From assembly GCF_001640805.2 (NCBI RefSeq), contig NC_066847.1, forward strand, positions 25,597,504-25,661,503: a stretch of DNA of 64,000 bases. The letters are read 5' to 3'. Positions within the stretch are counted from its first letter, which is position 1, and each line of letters opens with the position of its first letter. A program made the translations under genes and the position numbers. This stretch comes from Lates calcarifer. Taxonomy: Eukaryota > Chordata > Actinopteri > Centropomidae. Under the pieces are notes generated by a model. That model was not told where the DNA came from. It saw only the letters and a list, made by a program, of their open reading frames with translations, and did no database searches. Positions 55,709 to 64,000 of this stretch are shown piece by piece.

Positions 55709-56743
55709 AGTCAACAACTTGTCTCATCAGGATAAAACACTCTACACATCTGGATCTACACTCTGAATCCTTTTCAAAATCTCTTTCTCAGCAGTATGCA
55801 GGTCTTTGTTAAAATAGCCAAACTGAAAAACTACTATAATGTACTATAATGACATGACAGAATCTGATGACATAATGTATTGCATACATCATAATGGTAT
55901 AACCACTTGATATAATGATGATTTTATCATGTGTTTTAAAATATCACTGTGTATTGAATAGTATCTGTATATATCATCATACATTTACCTGTTGGCTTAT
56001 ATCAAAACATAATGCAACAAACCTATTCTAACAGCAGACAGGATACTTGTATTTCTGTTCAAGTTCCACAGAGGTACAGATGGTGGTTTTGTTGGACTTT
56101 ATTAGTTCACAGACATCCACACAATACATCGAATAACAAAGCGGAGAAGTGAATATGTCTAAGATGTTTTATTCTGACATTTCTCTCTACCTACACAGAC
56201 TGTACCTCGGTGTATCTGTGAGCAGATAACAAATGAGGGTGCCAACTGGGCCACAAAATGCCGCAGAGATAATCTGCTATCAGTGAGCCTCTCTGATCCC
56301 AGGGAAAAGAAATAGGGCTTAGAGGGCGAAGTGTCAACACCTTAGATATCTGTACATACTTAGCCCTGGAATCAAAGCTAAGGTGGCAGGGCCTGCTCAC
56401 TGCTTAGCCTCATATCTCCACAAAAGTGACATCCCAGCGCTACAAACCAAAGTGACTCTTGACTTTGAACCTTGAGAAGGCTGTGAGTACCATCTACACA
56501 ACTGAGTTGTTTCTGAGACACAATAGATTCACATTAATTGACTAAGATAAGGGGTTTGTTCCCCACAAAATTTCATCACTGCATTGCTTTTTTCTTAAAT
56601 TCACATTCAAAGGCTGTGGCCAGACCCTTTTCTATCTCTGTGACCTTGTTACTCTGTTTGGCTTTTGTTGTGGCCAAAATCTAGTGACACAAAAAACAGG
56701 ATGTTTTATACTTACACTGAGCTTGAAAGAAACATAAATACTT
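55705..56743. other. AT-rich spacer
   Basis: A tandem TACTATAATG word lies at 55832-55851 (two copies), and CATAATG-like words recur to 55930. No gene seen. Confidence 0.5.
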
Positions 56744-56769
56744 TGCATAATTAGTTGTTTAATTATGCA
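56744..56769. repeat. Perfect hairpin made of inverted TAATTA-type sites
   Basis: TGCATAATTA (56744-56753) and TAATTATGCA (56760-56769) are exact complements across GTTGTT. As protein-binding DNA it is two inverted homeodomain or POU-like half sites. Confidence 0.82.
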
Positions 56770-57600
56770 TAGTTTGCTTACTGAAGTGCCTCACAAGGGA
56801 AGAGATCAGGAGAAACCTTGAACTTTGTATCCACTTACAGAATAAAGGGAACATTTAACAAAGACAAAAAGGATTGTCTGCCGGGAGAAATCCAATCCAA
56901 CACGCTTCTGCCATAATCCCTCTTTTTAAATGACTGTACCAGAGCCTACTTTTACAAATTATATTTTCTTTATATTTATGCAGACCATTTTTCAAACCAT
57001 ACTGTGTTTTACATGTTTTCATATTACTTTTGGGAGATCACAAGATCACAGGGTAATTCTAGTTTCAGAACTTTTACAGCTTTCCTCAAAGGTAGGTGAT
57101 TAAGATAGATCTATCTAAAACTGTGTCCAAGAAAACTGTCCAACACTATAGTGCAGCTAGTGTGTGCTACTGTAAACATAATGCATACAGTTCTGTGTGT
57201 AGATTTAACTTAATGTACTGTGTAGTCTGAACTACTTTGCAGGTGTGGGATAAGGGGTGAGTATACTGTATATTTGCATTAAATCACGAATTACCCTATG
57301 CATACATAATTTAGTGTAATGGTAATAAACATTGAAGTATGTGTCAGTACTCAGTCTTTTTACCATTCAGCAATGATTTTTAACATATACACTGACAACA
57401 ACAAAAAAACATTTGAAACATGTCAGCCTCTTATTTTTAAGTTGCTATTCATTTGTAACTTTGGCTGTGCCCCACTGCTGCTTTATCAGCATAGCCTATA
57501 CTTGCACCATTAAGTTACACAGTGTGATTTGTACTCATGTGTGTTGCATCTGTAAACTCAGTCTGCCCAGTGTTTAATTTCCTTGTGCTAAACTGCTAAG
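56770..57600. other. AT-rich spacer
   Basis: A reverse octamer (ATTTGCAT) lies at 57272-57279. No gene seen. Confidence 0.45.
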
Positions 57601-57800
57601 GTGCTTTCTTGGTGTAAAAAGAGACTGTATATAATGAATATGCATCTTCCCCCAAGAGCTTTGGCGGTATTTAACTCCCATGAATTTTCCCTAGAATGAA
57701 CCAGAGCCTTCATTACGAGTCATTAGGCTTCATAAGGTTTTCATGAGATTTTCTGCCTCTCTCTCTCTCATATAGCGATCCATGCAAATTTCTCAAGCAG
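57601..57800. promoter_or_regulatory. Candidate conserved element with POU octamer
   Basis: ATAATGAATATGCATC, TTTGGCGGTATTTAAC, CCCTAGAATGAACC, CATTACGAGTCATTAGGC (57711-57728) and a perfect octamer (57782-57789). Confidence 0.4.
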
Positions 57801-58196
57801 CCTAAATCCCCTCACTGTAGTATACCAAAACAGACATTTCAAGCTATTGGAGGTCCCAGTGGTCTTTCTTTTCTTATGACGGAGTCGCCTAGAGTATTTT
57901 CACAAAGCAGTAGAGCAGGCCCTCTCCTCATTTTAAGAAATAGAAACAGAAATACCAATGGAATAGCATAATCATCTCCATAATTTACCACTATGCTACT
58001 ACTGGGTTTTGTAGATACATGCATGCAGGAATGGGTGTGCATGCCTTTGTGCACATGTGTATTTTGTCTTTTTTTTCAGGCTTCAGTCAAAGATGTGTGA
58101 GTATATCAAACATGAGTTTTCCTTTATTCAGCTTTCCATTTTTTCCATTGATCTTGGTACAGTCACTTCAAAGAGCCCAGAGAACCATAGGAGTAC
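57801..58196. other. Spacer
   Basis: Mixed sequence with a T9 run near 58070. No gene seen. Confidence 0.42.
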
Positions 58197-58220
58197 AAAG
58201 CAGGGTTCAATCCCTGCTTT
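58197..58220. repeat. Perfect hairpin, 9-bp stem, 6-nt loop
   Basis: AAAGCAGGG and CCCTGCTTT flank TTCAAT. GGGTTCAATCCC resembles a tRNA T-arm or B-box, but no other tRNA arm is present. Confidence 0.82.
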
Positions 58221-58785
58221 ACATCTGAAGTACAGCCTTGGCCCTGGATGGTACCGCTCTTAGCCCGACACTGACAGGCCAGTCTGGCATTATTACCTGA
58301 CGGTTTGAACCTGAGCAGAACACAGGAGACAGCAAATATCAATTTACCATGGGCATTAAAACTTTTGGGCTTTGTCCAAACCCTGAGTCTGTCTCATCTT
58401 CTGTCTCTCTCTTTCTATCATTCTGTCTTTCTATCTCTGTCTTTGTCTGTCAATGCTTTCAGCCTCAGGAGGGTCATTGCAGAAGCAGGAAAATGGACAA
58501 CTCTTTAATTTGCTAACACATTTCCTATTAAACTTCCTCTTACTCTCAAGCTTGAATACAGTATATTCTATGACTAGTGTATATACACATCTATTGAATA
58601 CAGATACAGACACAGAGATACTGAAAGTACTTGGTCACTCTTGTACTATACATACTGTACACTCACATACAACACGGTATGTAGCTTTAGAAAAATGCTC
58701 ACACTCTGCCTTCTTCACACTGACACACAACATAAATAAACACATCGCCACCTCCACACACGTCCTCCACCACCTCCAAATCGCA
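58221..58785. other. Spacer with TCTCTTTCTATC-type patch
   Basis: 58393-58448 is pyrimidine-rich. An AC-rich stretch lies at 58655-58740. Frames are low complexity. Confidence 0.48.
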
Positions 58786-59130
58786 GCCCAGCAGCTTGAT
58801 CTTTAGAAGTTCTCTTAATCAAAGTGCAGCTGCAAGGCTAATCAAAGGCCCTAAATAACTCCATCTCCCAACACAGGCCATAGGAGGATTAAAAATCCAC
58901 TAGCCAGAACTGGGTTTCTTCGATCTGGGGGCCGCTAACGCCTAATGAGAACTCCCCAAAGCCCCAGATCACAGCTGAGCTGCTGGGCGCAGCATGCTGA
59001 GGCCCCTCTTTAAATCCTAAAGAGATCCTATCAGGACCAGATGAAAATAGATATTGCCCTCTCTGGGTGTCAGATGATTAAAAGAATGGCAGAGGATTAT
59101 AGAGTCCAGTTTGGACGTTAGTTCTGTGAG
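58786..59130. promoter_or_regulatory. Strong candidate conserved non-coding element
   Basis: About 345 bp without simple repeats. It contains CTTGATCTTTAG, CTTAATCAAAG, GGCTAATCAAAGG (58837-58849, repeated TCF/LEF-type TCAAAG words), GGGGGCCGCTAACGCC, CCTAATGAGAAC, CACAGCTGAGCTGCTGG and CAGATGATTAAAAG. Three ATCAAAG-type words within 60 bp suggest a Wnt/TCF-type input, which is inference. Confidence 0.45.
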
Positions 59131-59652
59131 GGGGAGAAAAAAAAAAGAAACTCAAAGTGCTCCTGTATTTGTGTGTGTCTTTTACATGGCATTAAGGCCC
59201 TAACAGATAAGAGTAGTCTGGGACCAAGGGGGAATGTAAAGGCAGTGCTCCATTATGCAGACTTAGAAGACCTACATTTGTTTACTTAGATCTTATAAGG
59301 ATTACAGAACTGTTTGCTCTGACTCCATTGAACACCAAAGCCTTTTGTTCTAGTATGAGGCTTGATGACAGTTAAAGTATGTTTGTCTTTACTGAACTGC
59401 AGTCTCAATATAATAACTGTTTCCCCTGCATCTCTGATAAGTGGATTATGATACCAGTATGCTTTGGACATGGAATAGTTTCAGTCAAAGGTTAATGTTA
59501 TTTATTTTAAACATACATTTGTTAATCTGACACATACCACGATCTGATGTGTTATTACGAATACATTAACAATTCAGTTTGTTATAATAAACACATTTGA
59601 TAATGATTAAGATCCCACATATTGCCTCTCCCATTACGTACAGTATGTAAGT
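59131..59652. other. Spacer
   Basis: A10 near 59138-59147. No gene seen. Confidence 0.42.
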
Positions 59653-59678
59653 ACTATGTAGTATTTATACTACATAGT
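59653..59678. repeat. Perfect hairpin, 12-bp stem, 2-nt loop
   Basis: ACTATGTAGTAT and ATACTACATAGT are exact complements separated by TT. Confidence 0.83.
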
Positions 59679-59901
59679 TTGTAGGACATCACTGTTATTC
59701 TTGATGAACATTTAAATACCCAGAGCTACTGTACACTAATAAAGTAGTTACTTTTAGTCAAGTTACTCAGTCATAGATATTTGCTTCATATCAAATAATG
59801 TCAGCATCAAATATAATTCATTCCCTCGCAGAGACATATACCACTTGATTGTTACACATCAAATATTAATCATTTTATAAACTCGACCCCCTAAGGAAAG
59901 C

Positions 59902-59944
59902 TAATGTACATGCATTTTTGTGCATATGCTATGCATATACATTA
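59902..59944. repeat. Inverted repeat, 13-bp arms with one mismatch
   Basis: TAATGTACATGCA (59902-59914) and TGCATATACATTA (59932-59944) pair at 12 of 13 positions over a 17-nt loop that itself contains GCATATGC. Confidence 0.65.
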
Positions 59945-60130
59945 ATATTTACATTATTAGGTATCTGACAATTAGTCAGCCATTTCTTTCTTTTTGCAGA
60001 AAGACACATCTTGGCAACCTATCTGCCTGTCTGTCTTTTCAGAGTGGAGGATCTGTATGCTCTAACTAGACCAACACAGATCTGACAAGGTTGTGTGCAC
60101 CTGTCATGTCCCACTCTCCTATAACTTTAA

Positions 60131-60490
60131 CATGTTCATGTCTGGGCCTGGCAGGTCATTATAATAAATGAGGTGGGCTCAGTGGACAGCCATGCCTTGT
60201 TCCTCTTCCCTAATGGGAGGCAAGAAATCTGCAAACCACTACTTTACATTGACTGATGCTGAAGGCTCAAAGAAACTAGTTAAAGTGGACAATTAGAATT
60301 GCGGGCGGTGGGGGCATACCTTCCCGCCCCAATCACATGAAATGTCCCTTGTTATTTTAATAATTCAGACAGCGGCTAATTTCTACAGCCCAACTGTGTC
60401 AAGGTAATGTGCAGCTCACATGTCCTAGATGTGTCACTTTGAACTTGGTCACTACGGCTTCTGAAGCAGCACAGACAGGTTCCTAGCAGG
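60131..60490. promoter_or_regulatory. Candidate conserved non-coding element
   Basis: GTCATTATAATAAATGAGG, CTTCCCTAATGGG, GGACAATTAGAATTGCGG (60288-60305), CATACCTTCCCGCCCC (E2F-like CCCGCC), TTTAATAATTCAGAC and CAGCGGCTAATTTC. Complex and motif-dense. Confidence 0.42.
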
Positions 60491-60930
60491 GGAGAGGGTG
60501 CGGACTTTCAATTAAATCAAGCATGGGGGACAATATTGAGAGGGAAAACATGCAAGAGGAAGCCTTTTATTGTGTGGCGTAACATCTGTGGTGGTGCATT
60601 TCTGTGTGTGCATTGTATATGTACAAAGGTTTGACTCTCTCTCTCTTGATTTGACAGCAACCATATTCCATGCTCAGCACTGCTGCCCTCCACCAACAAT
60701 ATGTTGAATTGAACACAGAAGGCATAACTTGTATGAAATTCTCTCACCCCTTCTGGGGCATATTCTGCCCTCGGTGCTTACACAGCTCAACAACAGACCT
60801 ACACACATACCTTGATGCTCAAGTCTAAGGCTGTTAGACCCTCCACTCACATCTGAAGTGGCTTAGCACAAGTGCAAATCTCTGCAAACCAGACCCTGAG
60901 GACTCTATTTCATACTCCCAGCGCCTCTCT
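60491..60930. other. Spacer
   Basis: No gene seen. A short TG patch lies near 60603. Confidence 0.42.
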
Positions 60931-61070
60931 GCCTCTTCCTCTCCAATATGCCTGACCTAGACGTCTGCGCTCCTTTCATCCACATTCCCATGGAAACTCA
61001 TTTAGCCTAGCTAGAGGGAGAAGGCAGCCCTGGGTTCAATTGGCTGGATTTACACTTGAGATATTATTCA
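60931..61070. promoter_or_regulatory. Weak candidate conserved element
   Basis: GACCTAGACGTCTGCGC, CATGGAAACTCATTTAGCC and TTCAATTGGCTGG. Confidence 0.25.
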
Positions 61071-61785
61071 TTACATTAGCTGCCATGCTGATCTCTTGCT
61101 CGGTTGTTCTCTCTCTCTCTCTACCTCCCTCTCTCTCTTTCTATCTCTCGTTCATTGTCTGGTGCCAGGCTTCTCAATATATTCCCTGTCTTAAAATTCA
61201 TGGACTTCTCCTCAATACATACCTATATTCAGTTTTCTGCTATTGTTACCCACCCTGTCTCATTGCCACATGGAAATTGCATTCTTGAATGTCAAGAGCA
61301 ATATTTTCAAGGACAAATTAAAGTGATGGCACAAAGCTGCTGCATAACAAAGTAAACTTGTCTCAGATTTATTTGAATGTATGCCAGTGATTGGAACAAT
61401 ATGCAAATACAGAGATATTCCCTTTTCTCTTGAAAAAAAAAAAACAGACAAATTAAAAAAATAAGAATAATTGAATTGTCGACGCTTGTTAAGACAATTC
61501 AACATGGTGTCCAGACAATGTAACAGTGAGAGGATTTTTTTTATCTTCAAAAACCAATGTGTGGCTATCAGTACCATGGAATGTAATGGCTAATTGTCCT
61601 TGCTACTGCAGATTTTATGGTCTTTAAGCTTATTATATAATTGCTTGCCAGAGCTTCCTTCCTGCAGTGAGCTGAACCGTAATGAGTGTGCATGTGTGTA
61701 TGTGTGTGAATGTGTGAATTTCAAAAGAAATGTATGATTCTTCTTGTACACATCTGTACTCAATCCTCATCCACTATCCTCCCCT
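61071..61785. other. Spacer with CT and TG patches
   Basis: CT repeats at 61107-61140, a perfect octamer at 61401-61408, an A11-type run (61434-61444) and a decayed TG stretch (61685-61715). Confidence 0.5.
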
Positions 61786-61960
61786 CTCTCTCCACCAGTG
61801 GCATATTTAATTATGTGGCCTGTCTGTTGTTGGTTATGTTAATGGCTATTACATGACTGGAAATGAAGCTATTATTCCAGAATGGCCATTAATATCATCA
61901 GCTGCAAATAGCCTGGGGACAAGTAATGTTAGAGGGGTGGCAAACAGTGATTAGCTTTAA
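61786..61960. promoter_or_regulatory. Candidate conserved non-coding element
   Basis: CATATTTAATTATGTGG (61802-61818), GTTAATGGCTATTACATG, GAATGGCCATTAATATCATC (61880-61899) and GTGATTAGC. High TAAT density over 175 bp. Confidence 0.43.
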
Positions 61961-62166
61961 CTCCAAGTTTCACACGTTGCACACTTACTGTACAATCACT
62001 GACAAATATGCATCACCACCTCCTCTGCCTGACAATATTACTCTTGAGAGATCACTTTTTTGTTTGTTTGTTTGCTTGTTTTCTGGTCAGATGTTTTGCT
62101 TGCATTTTGCGTGTGCATGTCTGTGAGTGTATGTCTGTGGTGCATTACAGTATACAGTATACATAC

Positions 62167-62187
62167 TTTTTTTTTTTTTTTTTTTTT
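62167..62187. repeat. Poly-T tract (T21)
   Basis: An uninterrupted T run, preceded by ACAGTATACAGTATACATAC (62147-62166). Confidence 0.95.
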
Positions 62188-62339
62188 CCTGTGCTTGATC
62201 TGCACAGTGATACAGCACCACACATGCATGCAGGTGTGTCTCTGCCTTTGTGTGCTCATGTGTCTGAGTGTGCACGTTCACACACCACATGTGCACATGC
62301 CTCTTTGTCAGAGAAGAGGGGGTGTATCCATCTTTTCCA

Positions 62340-62520
62340 GTCCATTTTTTGGAGATAATGACGGCCATTTCTTCTTCTCAGTGACTGATGACAGGCAGAA
62401 CTAACCGCTAATGGCATGCCAGTGCTGGAGCGCGCCACTTATGTTATTTTCCCTGACAAGGCTCAGGGGAAGGCTTCATTTTTTTGACATTTGACCATGC
62501 AAATTCACTCCTGCTACATT
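62340..62520. promoter_or_regulatory. Candidate conserved element with POU octamer
   Basis: AACCGCTAATGGCATGCC, GGAGCGCGCCAC, CAGTGACTGATGACAGGC with TALE-type TGACAG, and a perfect ATGCAAAT (62497-62504) followed by TCACTCC. Confidence 0.42.
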
Positions 62521-62529
62521 ATTCCACAT

Positions 62530-62622
62530 TTACATCCATCTCTCACCCACCCCACCACGCCCCCACCCCTCCTCTGTCTCCATCCACTCTACCCCACCCC
62601 ACCTCTCTCTCTCTCTCTCTTT
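62530..62622. repeat. Pyrimidine/C-rich low-complexity tract with (CT)n
   Basis: CCACCCCACC-type words, then CT repeats at 62603-62621. Confidence 0.8.
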
Positions 62623-62625
62623 CCT

Positions 62626-62890
62626 TTAGAGTCTGCCAGTGGTTGCAGACAGTAAAAGTCAGGCTAATAAAGTGCCGTGAAAAAAAAAATCACTCAAATA
62701 GCAATACAAAAGGAATTCTGAATAAAGAGCCCAACCTTTCTTATTCTGTACCTCTCCAGCTTAGGCCTTTTTCAAAGCAAATGAGGCAGTCAAACGGAAA
62801 GCTGGTAAATGCAAAGGGACGTGGTAAATACGAGCAGTGCAGAGCGCAGCCAAGGTGAATATGAGCAGTATCAAATAATTCATTGACACA
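62626..62890. promoter_or_regulatory. Weak candidate conserved element
   Basis: GTCAGGCTAATAAAGTGCCG and GAGCGCAGCCAAGG; the rest is mixed. The plus-strand frame 62484-62858 is low complexity on its left half and unlike known proteins on its right. Confidence 0.22.
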
Positions 62891-63600
62891 GGAAATTTCA
62901 ATTTGCGTCTTTGCACATTGTTCATTTATTAAAAATCTCAGGTTGTGACAAACACTTGTGCTGTAGTTGTACATTACAGGTGGACCTTATGATCTAGAAA
63001 TCCACTCAGAGGATTTGCAAGATTTATTATCAAACTTTTAGAAAGAGTTGAATAATGAGGGCTGCTCACCGAGCACTGCGAGTCAGGTCAGATCAGAGAC
63101 AGCATGTTACAGTAAAAACACACACACTGTAGTCTAATGCACAGGCAGAGATAGGCCAGAGTTAACTCTGATTTGAAGTCCTGGACAGATCACAGCTCTA
63201 TCTTGACGCTCACATCAAGTCAGCAGTTCAGATTTGTCCTGTGTAGCCTTTATATAAACAAAGGGCCAACTTTGTTCTGCTGGTTCTGCAATAATTTATA
63301 CTTTCCATTCTTTATTCTCCCTCTGCAAACTTTTTTTCTACTCATGTCATGGTTATGTTCTATGAGTTGATTCCATGCCTCACATGATCAACCGACATTA
63401 TGCACCTTCAGGAACAACCCATCCATATTCAAAACCCCTTTAGTTCACAAACATCAGCTGTTGTCCACAACCACTAATAAGGCATTGCTGTTTTTCCTAC
63501 TCCACACTGTTTTTTTCATCTCATCTTATTAATGCAACAACTTCATCTCCCTTCAGATGATTTAAAGAGCTAATGTCTCAGTGGCTGTTACTGGTTTTGT
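62891..63600. other. AT-rich spacer
   Basis: No gene or notable repeat. Confidence 0.48.
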
Positions 63601-63659
63601 GTGTGTACATATGCGTACAGCCATTCATGCATATGTGTAGGTTTTCATGTGTGCCTGCA

Positions 63660-63746
63660 GACAGAAATTCTCTCTGTGTGTACATAGTCTGCACATGTGT
63701 GTGGGTGTGTGTAGGTGTGTGTGTGCATGAGAGAGAGAGAGAGAGA
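63660..63746. repeat. Decayed (TG)n followed by (GA)9
   Basis: An interrupted TG stretch (63674-63726) and a perfect GA run (63729-63746), a smaller version of the GA/TG pairing at 7016-7238. Confidence 0.85.
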
Positions 63747-63769
63747 AGCAGGGGGTTGATGGGTCTTGG

Positions 63770-64000
63770 TGGGTCAGCACACCTGCTGTGGCTACAAGCA
63801 CTCTGGGACAGCTAATGTTCACTGAGCTGACAGGAATCTCCCCCACCACTCCAATGCCCAACTCTCCCTCCCCTCTCCTTCCCCTTTAGTTTGAGCTTAG
63901 ATAGATTGCCCTTGTAACGGGGGCTAATAATGTGCCACAGAAGGCTTTTTAATGGGGAGGACTTTGATAGGTTTTCCAGGACACAGAAAAAGCTACACAG
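63770..64000. promoter_or_regulatory. Candidate conserved non-coding element at right edge
   Basis: GGGACAGCTAATGTTC, GGGGGCTAATAATGTGCC (63920-63937), GGCTTTTTAATGGGG. Probably continues beyond the window. Confidence 0.33.

Noticed and set aside
1..64000. CRISPR arrays, operons, phage or integrated virus genes
   Set aside because: Looked for and not seen. Repeats are microsatellites without spacers, there are no tightly packed genes, and nothing resembles a retroviral or other viral gene beyond the LINE fragment.

Overview
This 64-kb window looks like vertebrate, most likely ray-finned fish, nuclear DNA from a gene desert. Four things point that way. Long perfect (CA)n/(TG)n, (GA)n and (TA)n microsatellites are abundant. 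AT-rich single-copy DNA alternates with better-constrained-looking blocks. No open reading frame on either strand reads like a known protein. At 55345-55620 there is a 5'-truncated, GATG-tailed LINE fragment of the Rex3/RTE type that is common in teleosts. I see no coding exon, tRNA, rRNA, CRISPR array or prokaryote-type operon. The open frames present are either read-through of dinucleotide repeats or random frames in non-coding DNA.

Layout. The window alternates between three kinds of sequence. (1) Blocks of 150-900 bp that read like conserved non-coding elements (CNEs): no simple repeats, balanced composition with some CpG kept, and many homeodomain (TAATTA/TAAT), POU octamer (ATGCAAAT), SOX and TALE (CTGTCA/TGACAG) motifs. 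The clearest are at 545-690, 7690-8085, 12541-13210, 13841-14640, 15986-16345, 21091-21960, 22291-23745, 29451-29790, 33640-34875, 40610-41550, 42241-43690, 45226-45560, 49325-49580, 50541-51900, 53655-54095, 57601-57800, 58786-59130, 60131-60490, 61786-61960, 62340-62520 and 63770-64000. (2) AT-rich spacers with nothing recognisable. (3) Microsatellite clusters, homopolymers and G-quadruplex-type tracts.

Working interpretation (inference): this is part of a long-range regulatory landscape for a developmental regulator gene outside the window. I cannot name the target gene from the sequence. No alignment was available, so every CNE call is a candidate judged from composition and motif content only.

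No new protein-based system is present. The most interesting items are cis-regulatory or structural. They are a POU-SOX-POU motif cluster (13952-13976), an apparent window-wide excess of perfect octamers (14 found by eye), a locally duplicated ~70-bp module with a TAATTAG core (41160-41546), a CTCF-like core (23984-23995), several perfect hairpins with 9-13 bp arms (8361, 37710, 38044, 56744, 58197, 59653), and G-quadruplex motifs with 1-nt loops (44417, 53224).
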